Under the pieces are notes generated by a model that ran no database searches, was not told the origin of the DNA, and saw only the letters and a program-made list of their open reading frames with translations. Shown here in pieces: positions 22,915 through 33,579 of a DNA stretch of 64,000 nucleotides (its first letter is position 1; each line of letters opens with the position of its first letter). Origin of the DNA: Coriaria nepalensis (lineage: Eukaryota; Streptophyta; Magnoliopsida; Cucurbitales; Coriariaceae); assembly GCA_027186245.1 (NCBI GenBank), contig CP114489.1, positions 2,797,501 to 2,861,500 of the forward strand, read 5' to 3'. The position numbers and the translations under genes were made by a program.

Positions 22915-24170
22915 TTCAAGGGTGTAAACGTTTAATTTTAAAACCATTAAGGATCTAAAATTTTCATCTTCAACCTCTGGTTACCTGTAAAAGCCTCACT
23001 CTCTGTCCCTCTCGGCCTTCCCCTCTCCACCTCTCTCTCCTTCGCAGCCTCTCTCTCCGCCATCGCCGTCGTGTCCACGTCCAGCGTCCTCTCTCTCCGC
23101 CGCCATTAATCTTCTGCATCCGTTGCGCCTGTACCTCTCTCTCGCCGCCGGTGCCTCTAACACCAGTAAGGATCTCAGATCTTAGTCACTAAGATTCTAC
23201 TAATACCGTTTGACTAACTAGATCTCAAATCTCGTTTTTGTTTTTTCTGTTGTAGTTGGAGATTTTGATGCCTTGATCGATTCTGATATTTTGATGGAGA
23301 TGGGGAGCTCAAGATCGAAGATGCTCTTCAGCTTTTTATTTTTTTAATTTTTTTATATGAAAGATTATTGGTTGATTGTTGTATTTATTATGATGAAATG
23401 AAGTTATAATAAATGATGCTTTTGTTTAACACCTTGAAGAACTTCTCCATCATACACTTCATTTCATCTATAAACAGTAAAATTCTATGAAGAAATTTGC
23501 AAGAAGCCGACATCTATAGTTGTAAGATCTAAATTGCGTGTCATGTAAACATTCACGTACGATGAAAACTGTATGCTATAATCTCTAATCTTGCAAAATT
23601 CTATGAAGAAAAGAATCATCTTTCTTTTGTACTTGATAAAAGAGTAATCCAATACAAAATAATAAGCATGATACAATGGGACTTAGTTGTCTACATTCAT
23701 CTCTCAATTGCACTTCGTTGTCTGTATTCTTATAACTGCCATCCACTTCTTCTATATATTCTGGCAGCTCTCACCATTCATCCCATGGAATAACCACTAT
23801 ACATCTTCACCCTACAAAATATGTCCACCACCATTAATGATTCCCTATAGCTCTATCTGGCAGCCATATAAAATATGTCAAAACCCAAGACAAATAGATC
23901 TTCATCGAGGTAATTTCAATAATTTTTTTTTATGTGGCGGCGGGGGCGAGAGAGGCACGGGCGCGTCAGATGCAGAAGATTAAGGGCGGAGGAGAGAGAG
24001 AGGACGCTGGACGTGGACGGCGACGGCGTAGAGAGAGGCAGCGAGGGAGAGGGGGAGACTGAGAGGGAGAGCGAGTGAGGCTTTACCAGGTAACCAGAGG
24101 TTGAAGATGAAAATTTATATTATTATTTTATGTCCTTAAATTTTTTAAATTTAAACGTTTACCCCTTACA
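22915..24170. mobile_element. Second long inverted-repeat (foldback) structure
   Basis: The left arm at about 22920-23155 is the reverse complement of the right arm at about 23930-24165. For example, TTTTCATCTTCAACCTCTGG on the left pairs with CCAGAGGTTGAAGATGAAAA on the right, and CACGTCCAGCGTCCTCTCTC pairs with GAGAGAGGACGCTGGACGTG. The arms are about 230 bp, pyrimidine-rich on one side and purine-rich on the other, around roughly 780 bp of unrelated AT-rich DNA. I could not identify a clean target duplication. There is no coding content. Confidence 0.75.
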
Positions 24171-24726
24171 TGTTTTAAAAATTAAAAATTAACCCCTATT
24201 TACCCTAAACCATTGGATCTTTTTTTTTTTTTTGAAATCCGACGGTCAGTATATGGACAGATGACATCTCTCCCTTTCCATCATAAGGTATTTGTTTGTG
24301 ATTAATAGTTATCATATACGATATTTGACCAGACCTTAATATTAATAAATAAACAAGAAAAAAGGGTAAGAAGGAAGAGACTAGTGTCTGAAAATAAATC
24401 TGCACGCAGTGATTTCAGTGAGCACTTTCAGATCCGTAAAGTGACGCCCATTTTTTCTCCCGGAGATCCCCAATCAGGTGATCCCTCCACTGAACCGTTA
24501 TCTATTGATTCTGATTTCAACATTGATTGATTGATTGATTTTTATTTTTACTTTTCTGGGTACAAATTCGTATACATCACTGTAATTATCATCATCTGGG
24601 TCTTTAATCAGGTAATGGGTTTGCTCTAAATCGAAAAGGGTGTCTGAAATTTTGTATCTTTCCCTTTTTTTTTTTTTTTTTTTTCGTTTTCTTAGATGTG
24701 CTGGTTTTTTGGGAACGAAGGTGGCA
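24171..24726 (+). promoter_or_regulatory. Promoter and leader region of MUCI70-like gene
   Basis: A leader-like segment starts about 24420. Splicing within it is possible (GTGATCC after CAG near 24478, or a TTAG acceptor near 24695 after a long T run), but I cannot fix it. The CDS start lies at 24727. Confidence 0.4.
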
Positions 24727-26635
24727 ATGAGTGCTACAATGGCGGTTTATAGGCACAATAACGAACCATTGTTATTACCAGAAATAAGAGAGCATGGTTC
24801 TCGAGTTGTTCGAAGAGGAAGAAGGTTTGGTCGAATAACAATACAGAGATTATTGAGCTTGTTGTTTTTGCTCACTGTTTCTATCATTATCTACTTTGAA
24901 ATCTTTGGCTTTCAAGCCCCCTTTCATGGTAATAATTAAATCCCCTTTCCTTCTTTTTCTTCTTCTTCTTCCACTTTAAAAAAAACTTTATTTCTGTTTT
25001 ATCTGCACATGTCTCTTTTTTGCAGATAGAACTGAGGTTAGTATTTCAGTTTCGAAAATACGAGAATATTCAGTATCCAACAATAGTAGTAATAGACCAT
25101 CAAGAAGCAAGCACCGTAAAAAATGTAAGAAAAAATCTAGCTTGTTATCCCCTGCACTCTTGAGTTTTACCATGATTCTAAATCTAAATTCTGGTTTCAG
25201 TTTTTCCTTGTGAAATGAGATTTGTTGATTCAGTGAACTACCATGTCGAACCAGAGGATGCAATTATCTTCACTAAGTTCTCACTAGAGTACATAGAGAA
25301 AGAGGAAGAAAACCTCTCTTTTACTGATTCATACGTACCTAAGTTTGGAGGACATCAGACCCTTGCGGAAAGAGAGGAATCCTTCTATGCAAGAAATCAA
25401 ACACTTCATTGTGGTTTCATTAAAGGACCACCTGGGTACCCTAGTAGCGGATTTGACTTGGATGAGAAGGACAAGGCTTATATGAACACATGTAAAGTTG
25501 CTGTCTCTTCTTGCATTTTTGGAAGCTCTGATTTTCTAAGGAGGCCCACAAGCAAACAGGTAAATAATGAAAACCACCAATTTCTTATGTCAGAAAATTT
25601 TCTTCTTTCTCCATTTTTGTTAGTTTGATTTTTCATCCTTTGTTTTCGTCTCAGATGAGTGAATATTCCAAAGAAAATGTTTGTTTTGTTATGTTTGTGG
25701 ACGAGCAAACACTATCAGAACTCTCACGAGATGGAAATGTTCCAGATGAGAGAGGATTGATTGGATTATGGAGAATAGTGGTAGTAAGAAATTTACCTTA
25801 CAAGGACATGCGTAGAACCGGAAAGGTTCCGAAATTCTTGTCCCATCGTCTCTTCCCTTCTGCTAGGTTATCCAATCCTCAAAAAATATCTTCCTTGCAC
25901 ATTTTTTATCTTTCTGACTTTGGGCAAGATTTCCTCTATACTTTTCTTTATGACTTTATTTTTTATCTTTATTTCTAGCTATTCAATTTGGTTGGACAGC
26001 AAGATGCGGCTTCACATCGATCCAATGCTAATAGTTGAATACTTTTTGTGGCGGAAAAATTCTGAATATGCCATTTCGAATCATTATGATCGCCACTGTG
26101 TTTGGGAGGAAGTTCATCAAAATAAGCGTTTGAATAAGTACAATCACACGGCAATTGACGAGCAGTTTGCTTTTTACCGATTAGATGGTCTCACCAAATT
26201 TGATCCTGCAGACCCAAACAATCTCCTTCCTAGTTGTACGATTCAAGATTATTAGACTGTCTTTAAAATCTGCTGTCTTTGAGATTATGTTAATTTTGCA
26301 TGTGTTTTTGGTTATCACAGATGTTCCGGAAGGTTCCTTCATAGTCCGGGCCCATACCCCGATGTCAAATCTATTTTCGTGTCTTTGGTTCAATGAAGTT
26401 GATCGGTTTACATCACGGGATCAACTAAGCTTTGCTTATACTTTCTTGAAACTGAGGAGAATGAATCCGGATAAACTGTTACACCTAAATATGTTTAAGG
26501 TAAATACTTTCTATCTCTATTAAAACAAATACCCGTTGGGATGGTTGATTAAGGTAAATATTTTATGCGAAGGATTGTGAGCGACGGGCACTAGTAAAGC
26601 TTTTCCATCATAGGGAAGTGCCGCCTCCTCCGTAG
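24727..26635 (+). CDS. MUCI70/TOD1-type (DUF616) glycosyltransferase-like protein
   Basis: Seven exons join in phase: 24727-24928, 25026-25124, 25201-25559, 25655-25866, 25979-26235, 26321-26499, 26573-26635, giving 456 residues. A basic N terminus and one membrane segment at about residues 40-60 (LLSLLFLLTVSIIIYFEIFG) predict a Golgi type II protein. The DUF616 region runs from about residue 100 to the end. Signatures are CEMRFVDSVNY, FGGHQTLAEREESFYARNQT, GFDLDEKDKAYM, VSSCIFGSSDFLRRPTSK, VCFVMFVDEQTL, SIWLDSKMRLHIDP, FLWRKNSEYAISNHYDRHCV, EGSFIVRAHTPMSNLFSCLW and KDCERR. Family members act in seed mucilage and wall polysaccharide synthesis (MUCI70) or turgor control (TOD1); the substrate here is unknown. 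A second in-frame ATG at 24739 is an alternative start. The last intron (26500-26572) is short. Confidence 0.9.
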
Positions 26636-27373
26636 CTGTATGCGGGGCACATCTTGTAGATTGTATTAACCCTTAACTTTATAAAAGACGAGCCGAGCAC
26701 AACTATTCTTTTCCCTTCTTCCTTCCCTGAATCAACTCGACTGGATCTTTCAGGCAGGTGGCCTGATCCAAAAATTGCTCTAAAGAATGCTTCCTATTAT
26801 CAGGTGGTACCGAAACCAACCCACATCGGATATAAAGACTAGCAGTTTTGCTGACATGTGCAATGACATCAGCAGGACTTGGGTCTATAAAGTTTTGAGA
26901 AATTGTACCTGTATGAAATTTTTTGAGTGTTGTAATAGCTCTCTCTTTTTGCTTTCTTTTCTTGGTGGTACGACACTACTTGCATTGATGATGAACAACT
27001 TGGGTTGTACTAGTGCAGTTGACGAAGAAATGGAAATGAAAATGAATTGTTATGACATTGAAACGAAGCACATGACTTTGGATCCTGTTCGAACCATTAG
27101 TATTGATCAATCCGATCTTGGACGGTTCGGGACCGACTGAATCCAAACTCACTCACAAGAGTATTAGGATGACAAAACCAATATAAATGTGTGTAAGACG
27201 ACATGGTGATGATGCCATTTCGTTCTCATTGAGGTTTGAATATAGAAAAGATAAATTAACTGTTGTAACTTAATTAATAATAATTAAAAAAAAAAAAAAT
27301 CTAAAAACCTCTCATTGAGGGTTTCGCCCATTTTGACATTTGTGCTCTGCAAATTGCAATACTGCAGTTGGTA
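26636..27373. other. 3' region of MUCI70-like gene and HAD promoter
   Basis: A 117-codon frame at 26787-27140 has no family I recognise and probably lies in 3' UTR or intergenic DNA. A T/A-rich spacer near 27240-27300 precedes the leader of the next gene. Confidence 0.5.
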
Positions 27374-29275
27374 ATGGAGGCTTGCTTTATCAAATGCTCT
27401 CATAACAGCCTTCTCTTCAGAGCCTTTAAGCCTCTGCCTCTAGCCCGGCTCAAAACCTACCCCTGCTCTCCCATGGCGCTCCACTCCGGTTCAACTTCTC
27501 GCTCTCCAACTTTCTGTGTTCTCAGCATAAGATCTTCCCCAAATTGTTTACGAATTGAGCTTTTGCTCTTTCTGACTGAATTTTGAAATTGATTCTGGAT
27601 TGATAGGTGAAGGACGACGATTTGTTAAAAGAGCATACGATGCTTTACTGTTAGATGCCGGAGGAACACTTCTGCAGTTGGCGAAGCCTGTAGAAGATAC
27701 TTATGCTGCCATTGGAACCAAATATGGTGAGGATGTTACTTTGTTTTTCTATTTTTATGTTTTTGATTTTTGGCCTGCAATTTTGTACTTGGTGAGTTCG
27801 CACAAGCTAAGATAGAGATTCTACTCTATAGATTTAGCTCAAATCTTCTAAAATTTAGCTTCCATGTTCTAATTTGTTTCAATTAGTGACTCTTTCAATC
27901 TAATTATTTGACCTCTTTCCTGGAATTCGGTATTTAGCTTTTCTCTGCTATTCACTGCCCTAGTTATATGTTTATGGCGATTTTCAGGTCTAACCACAAC
28001 TCCTGCTGAAATAAAGCAAGGATTTAGGAGAGCTTTTGCTGCCCCCTGGCCTGAAAAATTACGGTACCAGGTTTATCATCACTTTATGCTTACTTCCTTA
28101 GTTAGTAAGCTGATTACAAAGATGTATGCATTTTTGTTTTTACGCTACTACTAATTCCTCATGATCTAGTTGCATAATTCTTCATTAATCATCATCTAAT
28201 CTTTTCAGAAAAGCTTTATAAAAGTAAATATGGATCTTTCTGTAGGTATCTATGCAAACTAAATGTTTTGGTTTGAACCATTGACAGGGAGATGGAAGGC
28301 CGTTTTGGAAACTAGTTGTCTCTGAAGCCACTGGTTGTGCTGATGAGAGTTATTTCGAAGAAGTTTATGAGGTAGTGTTTCTCAATATCAAACTCTTCTA
28401 TATCATCATTCATAGTTATGCGGCCCGGTTCTCTCATAACGGGAAGATCATGTTGTATTGGTTGATTGATTTATTTTTCCTCTTTTGCTTTTGTTTAGTA
28501 CTATGCAAGGGGTGAAGCTTGGCATCTTCCACATGGGGCTTTTGAAACCATAACCCTTCTCAAAGATAATGGAGGTTAAAATCATCAAGCTTGCTCAACT
28601 TTTCTTATTAGTAAAAATGAAATCTTTTGTTTCAGTACATTCATCGTCTCTGTTTATTTTCTCATACTGGGGTGTTTATGACACAGTTAAGGTGGTGGTT
28701 GTGTCCAATTTTGACACCCGCTTAAGGAAACTATTGAAGGATCTAAGAGTTTTAAATCTGTAAGCACCAGGTTTATCACTTATTATAACCTGGGGGGTTC
28801 TGTGACAATAAGTTATTGTTTTCTTGGATGTCAAGAATTGTTCTTGGTCTGTCTTTTACAGGTTTGATGCAATGGTAATATCTTCAGAGGTTGGATATGA
28901 AAAACCAGATGCAAAAATATTTAAAGCTGCTTTAGGTATAAACATAATACATGGAAAAGAAGTTTGTGTTTCCATCTTATTGGTATAAACATAGGAGTAG
29001 TTTATAGATAATAGAGGTTTTCTTGCAGAACAAGTCAGTGTGGAGGCCAAGAAAGCAGTACATGTTGGAGATGATGAAAAGGCAGATAAGAAAGGAGCAA
29101 ATGCCGTCGGAATTTCTTGCTGGTAAAAGAGCTTTTAAAAGTGTATTTACTTCCTCTTTTTTCTTCTAGTTTAAGAACTACCATCATTGCTTTGTAGTTT
29201 AATTGCAGGTTATGGGGAAGTGATGTAAAGACATTCTCAGATATCCAAGACAAAATCCTCGTGCCGGTGTCTTAA
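27374..29275 (+). CDS. HAD-superfamily hydrolase (HDHD3-like), probably organellar
   Basis: Nine exons: 27374-27545, 27607-27726, 27988-28070, 28288-28371, 28499-28574, 28687-28759, 28862-28935, 29029-29122, 29209-29275, giving 280 residues in phase. The end of exon 1 is the least certain; an alternative donor about 20 bases upstream also keeps phase. HAD motifs in order: nucleophile D74 in [21 protein letters not shown] (motif II Ser), GYEKPD (motif III Lys), and [13 protein letters not shown] (motif IV acids). Motif I reads DAGGT, so the usual second Asp is Gly; I remember this from plant members of the group, and it may mean altered or weak phosphatase activity. The first about 55 residues are Ser/Arg-rich with few acids, consistent with a plastid or mitochondrial transit peptide. 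Substrate unknown. Confidence 0.9.
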
Positions 29276-30886
29276 ATGTCGAACGATCCAGCATTGAAGT
29301 GATCCAAGTATTGTCTGGTTTGATTTGTCTCTTCGTTATTCGAGTAAGTTCACATTTTCAACTATTTTTTTTCTGTCTTGGTAATAGTGATGTTAACAAT
29401 GAACTAGTTGCTTTGATGAAGAAAATGTGGATCACAACTCTTCATCATTGTTTCAATTTATATTGCAGGAAAGGCTGGAAGAGTGAGTAGCACATAATAA
29501 TTTCTTCGACAGATTAATGATGAAGATTCTGGGAAATAGGAGACCGATTGATGCTGATAATCTTGTAATGTTATATACAAGTAAAATCCTTTGTATGCTA
29601 ACGAACCGAGTGGTTTGAATATTGAAGCCTAGCCTATAGCCCAGCAGCAGCTAGTGTGAGAAGAAATGGTCATTGGGATTTCATGAAAATAAAAAATATA
29701 AAGTGGTCATCAAATCAATAAATTTTCGAAAGCTGCGGGTAATTAGTCAAAAAAGGAGTTTAGTTGGACCATGAGTTGGCCCATCAGCGGTCAAGCAAAC
29801 ATGTGTGGGCTAGAAATCTCAGATCAGGGCCCGGTCCAAACCCGGAACCAGAGCTTCGATTTATTTTTACCCGTTTGTTCTCTAAGCACCGAGAGTGGAT
29901 TCGGCGCTTACGTGCGGGGGTGCATACGCGTGCTTACAAAAACTCTCTGGCCATCGGATTCAGATCCAACGGAAGGAAATAAGGCCACGTAAGATTTTTA
30001 GCCAGAAGAGAAAATACGGCTTATTCGGCTCATACAAGTGAGATACGGCTCAAAAGACGGTCACGTGGCATTTTTTCCCCTTGTCTTTTACTCTTCCTTA
30101 TCTATTCCTGAATCAACGCGCGACGGAGTTCCGGCTCCCTCGAGCTCAGATTATTTTCTTCCATTTTCATATTTCTTTCTTCTTCTTTTTTTTGCGGCGT
30201 TACATGCTTTCTTCAACAAAGACATCTCTGCTTTCTCGGTCGTACTAGTCTAGATCTCAGCATTTTAAGAAGAGAAGAAAGAAAAAAGCAGGAGAAAGAG
30301 AGCTCTACGAGTTTCTTCTTCTGTCTTACTTTCACTTGAGCCCATGCAAAGACTCTGGAGTGATAATGTTCCCTATGCATCTCCTTCTTTATGAAGCTAA
30401 TTTCGACGGCGAATATAAGCAGCGGCGAGGCTATACATAAAGCGAATGCAAAACGCCAGTTTCTGCAACTTCCTTCTGCAATTTAGAACACACCAGAGAC
30501 TTCTCCGTCTCTCTCTCTCTCGGCATACAGGTGAGATACCTCCTTCGTGATGGGTTCCGATACGTAATTTTCTTTTGCTTACCTGCCCTGAATAATTATT
30601 TTTCTCTTCTATTTATACTTGAGGATTACTCTATAGCAAAATTTCTCGTATTCTGGTGGGTTTTTCCAGTTTAGTCGGCTTCCTTTTATGGATTCTATAG
30701 TGTTCCCATTTCTTCCGCCCATTGGTCGGTGGGGCCATTTCTAGCACATTCCCTCATAGATTCCGGGTTTTATTTTTATTAATTATTTTTTAAATTATCA
30801 ATTATTCAGCTATGTCTAATTACTATATGCAAATTGAAGCAAATAGTTAACCCTTTTTTTTGTGTGGTTTTTAATCAAATTTATAG
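29276..30886. other. Intergenic region with probable promoter and non-coding 5' exon of MOG1-like locus
   Basis: HAD 3' UTR runs to roughly 29600. About 29760-30350 is less AT-rich. About 30380-30530 looks like a transcribed 5' exon ending in a strong donor (CAG|GTGAGA at 30531). No ATG in this exon is in phase with the following MOG1-like exons: the ATG at 30446 ends in the wrong phase, and the correct frame has no ATG after a stop near 30438. Confidence 0.5.
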
Positions 30887-31800
30887 GATGTGAACAATAT
30901 CCGGCAAGTCCCGGATCATCAGGTAGTTTACTAGATTTTGCTCTTATTTATTTATTTATTTATTTTATTTTATTATAGTTTTGTATGATCTGCTGGGTTT
31001 TAAAATTGAATATTTTTTCTTTGGGTTTGGGGTTTGAAGGAGGTATTTGTGGATCCATGGATGGACGAAAGCTTGATTTTCGAGCTGTTGGATCTTAAGC
31101 ATGATGTTACAGATAATGGAAGTGCTGCTTGGTTTCTTCAAGACCTTGTTACTGAGCAAGATTCTGAGGGAAGCATGGTATCTCTCCTAATAATCTAATT
31201 TTCTCAGTTTCTTCCATTTTAGTTTACGTTTTATTCATTCCTTCTTAATCATTTCCTTCAGGTGATTGAGCAATCTGGCATGATCGAAGCCCCTGGGTTA
31301 CATTACAATAACATATCGGCTGTCGTTACAGCCGCAATCAGCCAAATGGTATGCTGTGTTATATCTGCTCTATTCTATAATATGTCTTCAAAACTGGTCC
31401 ATTCTAGGGTTCGTTTGGTTTAATATTTGTGAAACTGTAGTTTAGATAGATTGTGAGGCAAAAATGTATTCAGACAGATATCCATCTAAATTAACATTAG
31501 TCCAAACTGGAGTTTAACTATCCCAACTCTGAAAAAACCCAAGTTGGGCCTTTTCTCTGATTTTGCCCTCTTGAATGATAACTATAGGATTGTTTTGATC
31601 TCTTGTGTGTAGTCCATTTCCAAGGGACGGCAAGGAAGGGAAGCACAAAATATTGTGAGAGTAAGGGTTTTTTTTTTGAGACAGAGGGAGCTAGTGCCTT
31701 ACTGTTTTAATCTCCCGACAGGTTTATTTGGCAAATATCCGTCTTAAGGCAGTTGCTACAAGATGTTTTAGTCACTGCTTATGAGCCCATTCATATAAAG
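30887..31800 (+). pseudogene. MOG1: Broken MOG1-like (Ran-binding nucleotide release factor) gene
   Basis: Five exon-like blocks with good splice sites spell the middle of plant MOG1: 30887-30922 (DVNNIRQVPDHQ), 31040-31177 (EVFVDPWMDESLIFELLDLK ... SAAWFLQDLVTEQDSEGSM), 31262-31348 (VIEQSGMIEAPGLHYNNIS ... ISQM), 31613-31660 (SISKGRQGREAQNIVR), and 31722-31800 (VYLANIRLKAVAT, then DVLVTAYEPI only after a frame change). An extra base near 31758-31763 shifts the frame and leads to an early stop. The family's N-terminal exon (the LFGGAI region) and C-terminal exon (FKVNDW region) are not found nearby. MOG1 proteins bind Ran and stimulate GTP release in nuclear transport. Introns are kept, so this is not a processed copy. 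A sequencing error could explain the frameshift but not the missing ends. Confidence 0.75.
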
Positions 31801-33579
31801 TAATTATCCATCTGAGAAAAGTGAAATAAATTATATATACTTTTTCTTTTATATGGATACTCCTTACACTAGCGGTTTCAAGCTTTAAAGTCCATGACTG
31901 GACCCTTTTTGGTGCCTCTACTTGATGCTCCTCTCTTTTCATTTTTCTTTTCCTTGTTTGTAATATTTGTTTCTATATTTATTTTAGATCTGTGATCTCT
32001 GTCATGTTTTAAGTTGATGTTAAACTTCAATATGAGAATAACGATTGTATAAAATGTGATTTATTCGTGAGTATTGAGCTGACCGTGATTTGTCCATAGC
32101 GACGATGCTACAAGATGGTTGTGATGGAGCAGGGTAAGAGGGAAACATAATAAAAAGCATTGTTGATGCATCAGAATCTGTCTTGTTTATGCATGTCGCG
32201 AAGAGATGAAAGGCTATTAACTGTAATAACCAGAAGTTTCAAGATTATGTAGTGGTTTCATGAAGAGGACGAAAGATTTGAGACACATTCAATAAGCTGC
32301 AGATCACAGATTTTGAAGAGGAAATTGAAAGAGTGACGGGGTGGGGGGGCCGGCGGTGGTGGAGGTGGCTGGCTGGTTGCTGTTATGGTTGAGTTGGTGG
32401 GGCAGAGGTGGGAGTGGAAAAGGAAACACAAAAATTAGAAAAGTTTAGAGGTGGAAAAGGAATAAAGAATTTGTATTAGGAGTTAATTTAAAATTCTTAA
32501 AATTTTGGCCCATGTGATAACTAGATCAAATTAATGAAATGACATGACAGTTCGGTTTAACGGTCAACCGTCAATTGTAGTTTTTATATAGTTTGAATTG
32601 CTAAAACTAATTTATAAAATTTTGACTGGTAATTTTTATTTTCTGCAAAGTTGAAATTCCTAATAATAATAACAACAATAATAAAATAATAATAAATAAA
32701 TAAATAAAATCATTAAAACATAAATAAAATTTGTATGTCATTATCGTTAGTTATTTCTGTTTTAAGGACAGAAATTTGTGTTGTAGTCAAAAGACTGAAA
32801 AGTACAGCGGCCCACATCCCTCAGATCTCTCCCTCCCCCCCCCCCCTCTGTCGCTGACGTGGCATAGAGGGCCAAAACAAGAATGAATGATAATGACGTT
32901 AATAATCAGTTAAAAGTTTATTCGAAATGAAGATCCACGAGACAGAGAGAGAGGGAGAGAGAGAGAGGGGGGGAGAGAGCCGGGTTAAGAATCCTCTAAG
33001 CTCCTGGAATTCACGTCCTGAAAATCGCAGACAGTGAGGGCATAGCAGCAACGTTGGATTTCTTTCTGATTCAAGGACGCCGAGTTCTACATTCCTTCTG
33101 GAGCACGGCGAGTCATGATTCATCCAGAAAGGTTGATATTTGGTCGAAAATGGTTAATGTTTGCGAATAATACAGATTTTCTTGCATTGGAGGTATATTT
33201 TGATCGGCATTTCTGTCATTTTTAGTTTGTACGATTTGGATTTGTGGTTCTATGCCGAAAACGTGCGAGAGCTGAGCATTTTTGGTGGAAATTCGAGGGT
33301 GATTTGTGATTAGGGTTTTCTTTACATTGTAATAAGGGTTTTAGTTGTTTTCAAGCTGAGTAGCGACCATTGGGGCTTTAGCCCGAGCTAATGAGCTGCA
33401 TTGCCGTTTATAATGAGGTATATGAAGGAATTGATTGGTTTTCATAAATCAAATAGATGATTGAGGTGCTTTTCATGGGGGGGAGTTCGAATTCAGTTTA
33501 TGTTGTTGAATACATCTTCGGCTTTGCTTCTAATGGGTATTGGGATTACTCCAGGGCACCACCTTATACTGCAACTTGA
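31801..33579. other. Intergenic and leader region before the PRAF gene
   Basis: No other gene supported. A G-rich patch lies at 32335-32420, an AATAAT/AAATAAAT microsatellite near 32660-32710 and a C run near 32835-32848. From about 32940 a GA-rich, leader-like segment begins; the PRAF leader probably lies between here and 33579 and contains several upstream ATGs unless spliced. Confidence 0.5.

Noticed and set aside
26787..27140. 117-codon frame after the MUCI70-like gene
   Set aside because: The MUCI70-like protein ends naturally at 26635; this frame shows no family motif and is better explained as 3' UTR or spacer.
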